Part shown: positions 35,378 through 42,506 of the stretch, piece after piece
How positions within the stretch are numbered: position 1 is the stretch's first letter
How the letters are laid out: each line of letters begins with the position of its first letter
Assembly (NCBI RefSeq): GCF_011250645.1
Contig: NZ_JAANNO010000007.1
Span: 132,635-196,634, forward strand
Length of the DNA stretch: 64,000 nucleotides
Direction of reading: 5' to 3'
Origin: Motilibacter aurantiacus
GTDB taxonomy: Bacteria > Actinomycetota > Actinomycetes > Motilibacterales > Motilibacteraceae
Notes under the pieces: model-generated
Seen by the model: only the letters and a program-made list of their open reading frames with translations
Database searches by the model: none
What the model was told of the DNA's origin: nothing
Translations under genes and position numbers: made by a program

Positions 35378-35847
35378 CCCCGGTCGTCCGGCCCGCCGGC
35401 CCGGACGACTCGCGCGCGCTGTGGGAGTGGCGCAACGACCCGACGACGCGCGCGATGTCGGCGCAGACCGACGAGGTCGCATGGGAGGCCCACCAGGCGT
35501 GGTACGCCCGCGCGCTCGACGACCCGCGGCGCCGGCTGCTGGTGGCCGAGCTCGACGGCGAGCGAGTGGGCATGGTGCGCTTCGACGACGCAGGAGAGGG
35601 CCACTGGGTCGTCAGCATCAACCTCGCGCCCGCAGCTCGCGGGCGGGGCCTTGCCGCGCCCGTGCTGCGAGCCGGGGAGGAGTGGCTCCGCTCGTCGGGC
35701 ACGGCCGAACTGCTCATCGCCGAGGTGCGAGACACGAACGCTGCGTCGTGGCGGACGTTCGAGCGGGCCGGCTACGTGCAGGCGGCCGGCGCCGAGGACG
35801 GCTGGCGGCGCTACGAGCTGAGGCCAGGGCCCGGCTCGCGCAGGTAG
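35359..35847 (+). CDS. pseH: GNAT N-acetyltransferase, probable PseH
   Basis: This 162-aa acetyltransferase would acetylate the C-4 amine made by PseC. VVRPAGPDDSRALWEWRND, then SINLAPAARGRGLAAPVL with the R/Q-x-x-G-x-G/A acetyl-CoA loop, and VRDTNAASWRTFERAGYV are standard for this GNAT branch. GTG 35359 is 19 bp inside pseI; no later start keeps the beta-1 strand. The 3' end overlaps the convergent cupin gene by 37 bp. The PseH name follows from being the only GNAT in an otherwise complete pse set. Confidence 0.85.
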   Translation: MADVRLTPVVRPAGPDDSRALWEWRNDPTTRAMSAQTDEVAWEAHQAWYARALDDPRRRLLVAELDGERVGMVRFDDAGEGHWVVSINLAPAARGRGLAAPVLRAGEEWLRSSGTAELLIAEVRDTNAASWRTFERAGYVQAAGAEDGWRRYELRPGPGSRR

Positions 35848-36209
35848 TGCTTGTCCTCCACCGGCGAGGTCCCGCTGCCGAAGCAGATCGCCACGCTCGG
35901 CTCGACCGACGTGAAGACGTGCAGCGTCATCGGCGGGATGTCGATGAGCTGCCCCGCGACGAGCCGGAACACGCCTCCCGGCGAGGCGCTGCCCGCGAGC
36001 GGGACCAGGCGGGCCTCGATCTCGCCGGACTGCACGTAGCCCCGCTCGTGGTAGCCGCGGTGGTAGTGGTTGCCGCGCACCACTCCGGCTGCCGCGAAGG
36101 TCACGACCTCGACGTACGTCACCGTGCCCGTGCCGCTGACGACGGTCAGCGAGCCGCGCTCGTCGGCGTACGACGGGCGGGTTTCCACCGGCGAGGAGTC
36201 CTGGACCAT
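35811..36209 (-). CDS. Cupin-domain protein of the sugar isomerase/CapF-tail type
   Basis: This 132-aa single-domain cupin has the metal/sugar site GVVRGNHYHRGYHERGYVQSGEI and IDIPPMTLHVFTSVEP. The RGNHYH motif resembles the C-terminal cupin of CapF and FdtA/WbtF-like sugar 3,4-ketoisomerases. Its place next to pseH suggests work on a nucleotide sugar. ATG 36209 is preceded by GGGAG 9 bp upstream; an in-frame start at 36347 adds 46 residues unlike the family. The exact reaction is unknown. Confidence 0.7.
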   Translation of the reverse strand: MVQDSSPVETRPSYADERGSLTVVSGTGTVTYVEVVTFAAAGVVRGNHYHRGYHERGYVQSGEIEARLVPLAGSASPGGVFRLVAGQLIDIPPMTLHVFTSVEPSVAICFGSGTSPVEDKHYLREPGPGLSS

Positions 36210-36388
36210 GCACGCATGCTCCCAGGCGAGCGCGCGCCCCGGCCCGGCCGGCCCGGCCACGGCGCTGACTGCGGCACCGGTCCCGACGGTCACCGGCACG
36301 GTGCGGCAGCCGTCCCACAGGTCCGACTGGATGCGGCATCGCTCCAAGGCGTCCGTGGCACGGTGCCGCGTTCAACCCGCAGCGCGGC

Positions 36389-38047
36389 TCAGCCGCACCC
36401 CCCGCCGGCCCGCAGCACGAGCAGCGGGTCCACGCCGACGCGTACCTCCTGGCCGCACTGCCGGAGCGCGGCGTCCCACGCCGGGCGCTCCTCCGCCGCG
36501 ATCTGCGTACGTACCACCCACACCCGCCCGTCGGGGCCCGCGCTGCCCACAGCCCGCCGGACGGCCTGCCTGACCGCCTCCGGGCCGCGGCCGCGCACCA
36601 CCTGGACGTCGGGGGCGCCGGCGAACGACGGGAGGAAGCGGGTAGCGACCGAGTCCGTCCGCTCGACCGGCACCGGGCCCGTGCCCGAGTAGTACGCGTA
36701 CGCCCACGTCGCCGACAGTGCCACGAGGACGACGTCCCCCGGCCGCTTGTCCGCGGCGACCCGCTCGGCCTGCGAGCGCACGTCCTGGGCGAAGATCGTG
36801 TGCCCCCTGACGTACGGGTGGGCGACGTGGGCCGCGGAGCCGGCCGCCGCGACCGCGAGCCCCGTCGCGGCCAGCCGAATGGCCGCTGCCGGAGCGGCAG
36901 GGGCCGGAGCGGCGAGTGCCCCGAGCGCCACCGCCACCGCCACCGCGGCCAGGACCGAGACGCCGACGAGCAGCCACGTGCTCGTGCGGACGTCGAGGAA
37001 CGGGTAGACGTGCAGCACCGCGGCGGCGGCGGACCCGAGGGCCGCGACCGGGACGAGGAGCGCGGACGCCACCTTGCCCGAGCGCCAGAGCGCCCACGCG
37101 CCGCCCGCCGCGAGCAGCAGGGCGGGCAGCGCGTGAGGGACGAGCGTGTACGCCGCTGCCGCCTCCCACCGCGACCAGGCCTCGGGCAGCGCGTCGACCG
37201 GGGAGCGCGGCAGGTAGTGGTCGACCCAGAACTCGCGCAGCGAGTCGGTGGAGTTGCGCAGGACCGTCAGCAGCAGCACGACGCCGAGTACCGCGCCGGC
37301 CGCCAGGGCCAGGAGCGACGCCTCGCGGACACGGGCCCGGTCGTGCGCGACCAGGGCGGCGCCCACGACCGCGACCAGGGCCGCCGGCCCGCTGAGCGCG
37401 GCGGCCGTCGACACCAGCGGCGCGAGCCCGACGAGCACGCCCAGGGCCACGAGCCGGCGGCGCGTCCAGGCGGCGTCAAGTCGGGCGACCGCCAGCCACA
37501 GCAGCAGGAGGACGGCGGCGTCGGCGGTGTACTGCTTGAGGTCGTCGCGGACCAGCATCGCGGGGGCGATCAGCACGGGGAGCGCCCCGGCCAGCGCGGC
37601 GACGAGCCGCCCGCGGCCGAGGGCGCGCAGCAGCAGGTAGCCCAGCGCCACGGCCAGCCCGGCGAACGCGAGCGGCACGAGGCGCTGCCGCTCCGGGCCG
37701 CCGAACGGCACCAGCCGGAGCAGGACGGTCCAGCCGAGCGGCGAGGACGCCGTCACGAGCGGCAGGTCGCGCAACGGGACGCGTGTCGAGACCGCGACCC
37801 AGCTCTCGTCGAGCCAGTACGGCTGGCGCAGCAGGTAGCCCACGTCGTGCACGAGGAGCACCAGCAGGCCGAGCGCGCCGGCGACGGGCAGGTCGACCGC
37901 CCGGGAGGCCCGGGCGCCCGTGGGAGGAGGGGTCAGGCGACCCGTCCCGGCGTGCCCGCGTCGGTCACCAGGGGCCTGCCGGCCTGCGCCCAGGCGTCGA
38001 GGCCGCCGGCGAGGTTGACCACGTCGTACCCCTGGCCCTGTAGCCAC
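36389..38047 (-). CDS. Multi-pass membrane protein, GT39/ArnT-like
   Basis: Up to 552 aa, with about 11-12 helices. After the first helix the loop reads YWLDESWVAVSTRVPLRDLPLVTASSPLGW, where the D-E pair is the catalytic acidic motif of GT-C enzymes, and ASSPLGW resembles 'HPPLYY'-type loops. The last ~150 residues form an extracytoplasmic domain. It probably transfers a sugar from a polyprenyl phosphate donor to an exported glycan. The start is uncertain: GTG 38047 overlaps the rhodanese gene by 115 bp, while the only start-like codon near its stop is CTG at 37936. The first helix lies well after both. Confidence 0.65.
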   Translation of the reverse strand: MATGPGVRRGQPRRRPRRLGAGRQAPGDRRGHAGTGRLTPPPTGARASRAVDLPVAGALGLLVLLVHDVGYLLRQPYWLDESWVAVSTRVPLRDLPLVTASSPLGWTVLLRLVPFGGPERQRLVPLAFAGLAVALGYLLLRALGRGRLVAALAGALPVLIAPAMLVRDDLKQYTADAAVLLLLWLAVARLDAAWTRRRLVALGVLVGLAPLVSTAAALSGPAALVAVVGAALVAHDRARVREASLLALAAGAVLGVVLLLTVLRNSTDSLREFWVDHYLPRSPVDALPEAWSRWEAAAAYTLVPHALPALLLAAGGAWALWRSGKVASALLVPVAALGSAAAAVLHVYPFLDVRTSTWLLVGVSVLAAVAVAVALGALAAPAPAAPAAAIRLAATGLAVAAAGSAAHVAHPYVRGHTIFAQDVRSQAERVAADKRPGDVVLVALSATWAYAYYSGTGPVPVERTDSVATRFLPSFAGAPDVQVVRGRGPEAVRQAVRRAVGSAGPDGRVWVVRTQIAAEERPAWDAALRQCGQEVRVGVDPLLVLRAGGGCG

Positions 38048-38256
38048 GCCGCGACCTGGGCGGACCGGTAGCCGCTGCGGCAGACGACCACGAGAGTGCC
38101 CGCCTCATCGTCGATCTCGTCGACGCGGGCGACGACCTCCCCGATGGGCAGGTGCTGCGAGCCCGCCACGTGCCCGGCCGCCCACTCCCCGGGCTCGCGG
38201 ACGTCCAGGATGCGGGCGTCGTCCGGCACGGAGGCGGCGTCGATGTCGGGGGCCAT
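37933..38256 (-). CDS. Single-domain rhodanese-like protein
   Basis: This 107-aa protein has a rhodanese fold: ILDVREPGEWAAGHVAGSQHLP, then the active-site loop VVVCRSGYRSAQVAAWL with the cysteine thiolate, and NLAGGLDAWAQAGRPL. It could move sulfane sulphur or act as a thiol regulator. I chose ATG 38256 (MAPDID); a GTG 8 codons earlier is possible. The 3' end is shared with the start region of the membrane protein downstream. Confidence 0.88.
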   Translation of the reverse strand: MAPDIDAASVPDDARILDVREPGEWAAGHVAGSQHLPIGEVVARVDEIDDEAGTLVVVCRSGYRSAQVAAWLQGQGYDVVNLAGGLDAWAQAGRPLVTDAGTPGRVA

Positions 38257-38281
38257 AGGCCCATCGTGCCTCAACGCCACG

Positions 38282-38315
38282 GTGCCCCGCCGTCTCCGGG
38301 GAGACGGCGGGGCAC
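38282..38315 (-). terminator. Terminator hairpin after the amidase-FFAVPW operon
   Basis: A perfect 15-bp stem, arms 38282-38296 (GTGCCCCGCCGTCTC) and 38301-38315, with a 4-nt loop. It lies 19 bp past the stop of the 63-aa gene on the minus strand and before the rhodanese gene. Confidence 0.75.
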
Positions 38316-38334
38316 GCGGCGTGCGGGAAGGGCG

Positions 38335-38526
38335 TCAGACGCGGTCCGACGCGGCCTCGAAGGCGTCCTCGGGGTCGTAGGGGTAGTAGACCGCCCCGGC
38401 CTTGTGGCCCCACGGGACGGCGAAGAACGGCTGGGCGTCCTTGCCGGGGGTGTCGAGGTAGACGGTCGCGTGCTCCACCGGGCGCCACGGCACGGCGAAG
38501 AACGCCTGGGGGACGGCGAGGCTCAC
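38335..38526 (-). CDS. 63-aa protein of two FFAVPW repeats, coupled to the amidase
   Basis: I do not recognise a family. The GTG at 38526 overlaps the amidase stop (GTGA), so translation is probably coupled. The protein is two imperfect 25-residue repeats: QAFFAVPWRPVEHATVY..DTPGKDA (about 8-31) and QPFFAVPWGHKAGAVYY..YDPEDA (33-55). Both follow FFAVPW-x6-VY-x4-P-x-x-D-A, with an acidic tail EAASDRV. It has no signal peptide, no transmembrane helix and no cysteine. The repeated motif, small size and coupling to an exported hydrolase are consistent with a substrate peptide, inhibitor or chaperone. No function is shown by the sequence. Confidence 0.7.
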   Translation of the reverse strand: MSLAVPQAFFAVPWRPVEHATVYLDTPGKDAQPFFAVPWGHKAGAVYYPYDPEDAFEAASDRV

Positions 38527-40430
38527 TTGAAGGCCTCCTCGGCGATCAGCGGGTCGGCCGAGAGCTCCGGCGGGACGTCCGCGCCGGTCTCGCCCGACGC
38601 CTGCACGGACAGGCGACGCAGCGACATCGTGCTGACGACCGGGGCCGGGTCCGGCGGAGCCATGTGGTTCCACTCGGGGTAGTTGGCCTGGTAGTCGATC
38701 GCCGCCTGGACGATCTGCGCCTCGGTGAAGCGCGGGCCCCAGAACGCGGCGTTGATCGGGAGCGGCTCGCTGGTGGAGTCCATGCCGATCGGGAAGCTGA
38801 CCATCGGCCAGGTCAGGGCGTTCGGCAGCTGGTAGTAGCGGCGGTAGTTGCGCAGCTGCGTCCCGCCGGTACGCGGGCCGGCCTTGGCGCCGAGCGGCAG
38901 GACGAGCATGAAGTCCACGCCGTAGTCGTCGAGCGCCTTCTGGAAGTTGGCCTGCAGCTGCTTGCGGCGGCGCTCGCCCTCCATCCGCACCGACTCGGGC
39001 ACCTCGCCGGCGCGGCGGGTCGCGACGTCGTAGTCGCCGAAGTTGCTGCGCAGCGTGTTCGCCTGCGGGGTGGGGACGGTCGCCGCGAACTGCTTGACCG
39101 CCTCCCAGTAGCCGATCTCGAAGCGGTTGGGGCTGAGCACCGCGCTCGCCGGCGAGATCGCCGCGCCGTCGGAGGTCCGGAAGAGGACGGTGCTCGCGCC
39201 CGCGCTGAAGTACGGGTCGTTCTCGATCTTCGTGACGTCGAGGCCGGGGAAGTCGATGACCTCGGCGCCCAGCTTGACCAGCTCGGCCTTGAAGCGGTTG
39301 AACGCGGCGAGGTAGTCCGCGTCGTAGGAGTTGGCCGGGGGCGTGCCGATGGCCGAGCCGCTCATCCAGTCCGTCTGCGGTACGCCGATGCGCACGCCGG
39401 TCAGCGGCTTCTTGCCGTTGCGCGCCTCGATCGGCATCTGCGGCGCGGGGATCGGTGCCGAGAGCGAGATCGGGTCGTTGACCTGGTCCGGGCCCTGGAT
39501 GACCGACTGGATCAGCGCGGCGTCGCGGACGGAGCGCGCGATCGGGCCGACCACGTCGTAGCCGGGGGACAGCGGCATGACACCGGAAACCGGGTTCAGG
39601 CCGAGCGAGGGCTTGATGCCGCTCGCGCCGTTGATCGCGGCCGGCATCATGATCGAGCCGCCGGTCTCCTCGCCGATCGTGGCCGCCGCGAGACGGGCGA
39701 TCGGCGCGACGCCCGAGCCCTGCGAGGACCCACCGGGGATGTACTTCTTGTTCCACGCGTTGCCGGAGAACGTGCCGCTGATCGAGCCGGAGAACGCCGA
39801 CGCCACCGTGTGTCCGATGAGGACCGCGCCCTGCGCGCGGAGGCGGGCGACGATCGTGGCGTCCTGGGACGCGACGTTGCCGTCGTACGCGTGCGTGCCG
39901 TTCTTGGACTCCCGGCCCTTGATCGCGACGGAGTCCTTGATGCCGAACGGGATGCCGCAGAGCGGGGGGACGTTCAGCGAGTAGTTCTCCCGCTTGAGCC
40001 ACGCGTCGGCCGCGGCGGCCTGGGCCAGCGCCTCCTCGCGGTCGATGCGCGCGAAGGCGTTGTAGCCGCCGTTGTCGCCGTAGACCTCGAAGGGGCCGTT
40101 GAACGTGTCGATCCGGTCGAGGTAGGCCTGGGTGATCTGGACGGCGGTCAGCTCCCGGCTGCGCAGGAGCACGATCATCTCGACGATTTCGTAGTCGACG
40201 ATCCGGGCGCGCGTCGGGATGTGCTGGCGCTTGGGCAGGTCCTTGGTGATCGGGTACGGGGCGGCGGCGTGCGCGGCCGGCGCGACGGCGACGCCGCCGA
40301 CGACGGACGCCGCAGCGCCCCCGGCGGCGAGGGCCGCACCGCGGCCGAGGAACGAACGGCGGCTGAAGCCGCGCTGCGCGGGGAGCTCGGCGTCGAGGTC
40401 GGTCGACGCGGGAGCGGGGAGATCGGTCAT
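38523..40430 (-). CDS. Tat-exported amidase-signature hydrolase
   Basis: This 635-aa enzyme starts with a twin-arginine signal (FSRRSFLGRGAALAAGG at about 22-38, then a hydrophobic stretch and APAAHA). The amidase-signature core follows: PLCGIPFGIKDSVAIKG carries the general-base lysine, YIPGGSSQGSG the bridging cis-serine, and GEETGGSIMMPA the nucleophilic serine. RIDTFNGPFEVYGDNGGYNAFARID near the start is unusual for the family. At 635 aa it is longer than most (450-500). It probably cleaves an amide outside the membrane. I chose ATG 40430; GTG 40472 adds 14 residues. It is first in an operon with the 63-aa FFAVPW gene. Confidence 0.88.
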   Translation of the reverse strand: MTDLPAPASTDLDAELPAQRGFSRRSFLGRGAALAAGGAAASVVGGVAVAPAAHAAAPYPITKDLPKRQHIPTRARIVDYEIVEMIVLLRSRELTAVQITQAYLDRIDTFNGPFEVYGDNGGYNAFARIDREEALAQAAAADAWLKRENYSLNVPPLCGIPFGIKDSVAIKGRESKNGTHAYDGNVASQDATIVARLRAQGAVLIGHTVASAFSGSISGTFSGNAWNKKYIPGGSSQGSGVAPIARLAAATIGEETGGSIMMPAAINGASGIKPSLGLNPVSGVMPLSPGYDVVGPIARSVRDAALIQSVIQGPDQVNDPISLSAPIPAPQMPIEARNGKKPLTGVRIGVPQTDWMSGSAIGTPPANSYDADYLAAFNRFKAELVKLGAEVIDFPGLDVTKIENDPYFSAGASTVLFRTSDGAAISPASAVLSPNRFEIGYWEAVKQFAATVPTPQANTLRSNFGDYDVATRRAGEVPESVRMEGERRRKQLQANFQKALDDYGVDFMLVLPLGAKAGPRTGGTQLRNYRRYYQLPNALTWPMVSFPIGMDSTSEPLPINAAFWGPRFTEAQIVQAAIDYQANYPEWNHMAPPDPAPVVSTMSLRRLSVQASGETGADVPPELSADPLIAEEAFK

Positions 40431-40728
40431 CGGGCGAGCAGCTCCGGGTTCGAACGAGGGTGCGACAGGCACGTGGCGGGGACGGTGACGGGCCCGTGCG
40501 CCGGGCCGGGTCGGGACGGCGCTGCAGAACGTTCGCAGGTCGAACCGCCCGTCGCGCTTGCCGGAACCGGCTATTTACGCGACGCCCGATGGATTTACGG
40601 TCGCGAAACACGCTCCGACGGTTTGGGCCGAATGGGCGTGACGAGGGTCACCGGCCCCGGGTGCCGGCCGCCTCGCTGCTGGGCACCCCGCACCGGAACC
40701 GCGCTCGCCGGGCGGACGTCTCACCACC
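40431..40728. other. Divergent control region between amidase and SSI-like gene
   Basis: This 298-bp stretch has no gene. In its centre is an A+T-richer segment (about 40570-40625) where promoters for both directions could lie. It contains the ATTTACG direct repeats listed separately. Confidence 0.5.
40573..40599. repeat. Two ATTTACG direct repeats spaced exactly 20 bp
   Basis: ATTTACG occurs at 40573-40579 and 40593-40599, so the copies lie on the same DNA face, two helical turns apart. They lie in the only A+T-rich part of the amidase/SSI-like control region. A dimeric regulator site is plausible but not shown. Confidence 0.5.
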
Positions 40729-41190
40729 ATGCGCACAGCTGCGATAGCCGCCGCGGCCCTGCTGGCCCTCGCCGGTTGCGGGGGCGAGGACGACGCGGGT
40801 ACGCCGACCAGCGCCGTGCCGACCGCCTCCGCGGGCGTCGGCACCCCCGAGCCGGGGACGCCGGCGACCGACCCGGCGGGCGCCCCCACCCGGCTGCAGG
40901 TCACCGTCGACCTCGCCGCGAACATGGCCTACGACTGGACGCTGACCTGCGACCCGCCGGGCGGCGACCACCCGCGGGCGGCCGACGCCTGCGCCGCGCT
41001 GGCGGCGTACGGGCTCGAGCAGCTGCCCCTGCCGGACCAGGTGTGCACCGAGCAGTTCGGCGGGCCGGAGACGGCCAGGGTGCAGGGGACCCTCGACGGG
41101 AAGCCGGTCGACGTGTCGCTCGACCGCACCGACGGCTGCCGCATCGCCCAGTGGGGCCGGTTGCGCCCGCTGCTGCAGCCGACGACCTGA
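40729..41190 (+). CDS. Lipoprotein with subtilisin-inhibitor-like (SSI) domain
   Basis: This 153-aa protein has a lipoprotein signal (AAIAAAALLALAGCGGED, lipobox cysteine 17), then a Thr/Pro/Gly/Ala-rich linker to about 45. The SSI-like domain follows: WTLTCDPPGGDHPRAADACAALAAYG, then QVCTEQFGGPETARVQGTLDGKPV and LDRTDGCRIAQW. Its four cysteines match the two disulphides of Streptomyces subtilisin inhibitor. The reactive-site loop around the third cysteine differs from SSI, so protease specificity, or any inhibition, is unknown. Membrane anchoring is unusual for SSI. It diverges from the amidase operon. Confidence 0.8.
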   Translation: MRTAAIAAAALLALAGCGGEDDAGTPTSAVPTASAGVGTPEPGTPATDPAGAPTRLQVTVDLAANMAYDWTLTCDPPGGDHPRAADACAALAAYGLEQLPLPDQVCTEQFGGPETARVQGTLDGKPVDVSLDRTDGCRIAQWGRLRPLLQPTT

Positions 41191-41253
41191 GCCGTCCACG
41201 ACCCCGCTGCTGCCGCGGGTGACAGGGGACGGGACGGGCGGCAGGATGGCCGG

Positions 41254-42228
41254 GTGCCCGAGGAGGAGCAGGCCGCGGGGGTGCGGCTGACCAACCTGGA
41301 CCAGCCGTTGCTCGAGGGCTCGGACGTCACCAAGCGCGACCTGGTCGACTACCTCGAGGCGATGGCCGACCGGCTGCTGCCCGTGCTCCGCGGGCGCGCG
41401 CTGAGCGTCGTCCGCGTGCTGCGCGGCCAGGCGCCCTTCATGCAGAAGAACCTCCCGACGTACGCCCCGGCGTCCGTTCCCACGCTCGAGGTGCCCACGC
41501 AGGACGGCCGACGGACGGTCCACTACCCGGTCTGCGACTCCCGCGAGACGCTGCTGTGGCTCGCGAACCAGCGGGCGGTCGAGTACCACCCCACGCTCTT
41601 CCGCGGCCTGGCGTTCGACGAGCCCACGCACCTGGTCGTGGACGTCGACCCCCCGGACGTCCCGGACGCCTTCGACCGCGCCGTCGCCGGTGCCCTGCTC
41701 GTCCGCCGGGCCCTCGACGACGCGGGCCTGGCCGCCGTGACGAAGACCAGCGGCGCCAAGGGCGTGCACGTCGTGGTGCCGCTCGCGCCCGGGCAGGCAG
41801 CCTCCGACGCCGCGGCCGCCACGCGGGCCCTCGCCGCCCGGGCCGAGCGGCTGGACCCGGAGCTGGCCACCACGGCGTTCGTCGTGGAGGAGCGCGGCGG
41901 CAAGGTGTTCCTCGACGCGACGCGCGCGGGGGGCGCGACGCTGGCGGCGGCCTACACCCCGCGGGCCCGTCCCGGGGCACCGGTGTCGTTCCCGATCGCC
42001 TGGGAGAGCCTCGAGGGCGCCTCTCCGGCGGCGTACACCATCCGGACCGTGCCCGGGCTGCTCGCCGGGGCCGACCCCTGGGCGGAGCTGATGCCGCCGC
42101 CCCAGGTGCTCCCGCAGGACCTGCTGGCCGAGGGGCACACGATCCCGGTGGCACGGGTCGCCGCCATGCACGCCGGCAAGCGCCGGGCGCGGGCACGCCG
42201 CGCCGCCGAGTCCGCGGCCGAGGACTGA
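41254..42228 (+). CDS. Stand-alone LigD-type polymerase (archaeo-eukaryotic primase family)
   Basis: This 324-aa protein corresponds to the polymerase domain of LigD, the end-joining repair enzyme. VRLTNLDQPLLEGSDVTKRDLVDYL opens the fold, FMQKNLPTYAP follows, VVDVDPPDVPDAF carries the metal-binding DVD pair, SGAKGVHVVVPL the S-G-x-K-G-x-H nucleotide-binding motif, and VFLDATRAGGATLAAAYTPR precedes the closing PVSFPIAWESL. No ligase or nuclease domain is attached, and no Ku gene lies in the window. It may fill gaps in end joining, or act as a primase-like enzyme. GTG 41254 is the family-consistent start. Confidence 0.88.
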   Translation: MPEEEQAAGVRLTNLDQPLLEGSDVTKRDLVDYLEAMADRLLPVLRGRALSVVRVLRGQAPFMQKNLPTYAPASVPTLEVPTQDGRRTVHYPVCDSRETLLWLANQRAVEYHPTLFRGLAFDEPTHLVVDVDPPDVPDAFDRAVAGALLVRRALDDAGLAAVTKTSGAKGVHVVVPLAPGQAASDAAAATRALAARAERLDPELATTAFVVEERGGKVFLDATRAGGATLAAAYTPRARPGAPVSFPIAWESLEGASPAAYTIRTVPGLLAGADPWAELMPPPQVLPQDLLAEGHTIPVARVAAMHAGKRRARARRAAESAAED

Positions 42229-42506
42229 CGTCCTGCCCGCCCCTGGACGGGCACCCGCCCCACGGTGGAGACGCGGCCCGGGCTGACCAGGCTCTGCCCG
42301 GACGTCACCCGTCCGGCCGGTTTGGACCGCTCGCGCCGGCTCAGCTCGGCCGGTCCCGGGCCGATCGGGGACTCGACCGTCGGTGCTGCCGGCGGACGGC
42401 AGGCGAGGGTAGCTGCGGGAGCCACGGGTAGTTGACCCACGCAGACCTGTCGTCGAAGGAGGCATGCCGCCCTCGGGCCGTGTAGGTCGAGGCGGAGACA
42501 CCTGGA

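Noticed and set aside
38664-41222. An 852-codon plus-strand frame across the amidase
   Set aside because: Antisense shadow of the amidase and out of frame with the SSI-like lipoprotein; composition is R/G/A/V/D only.
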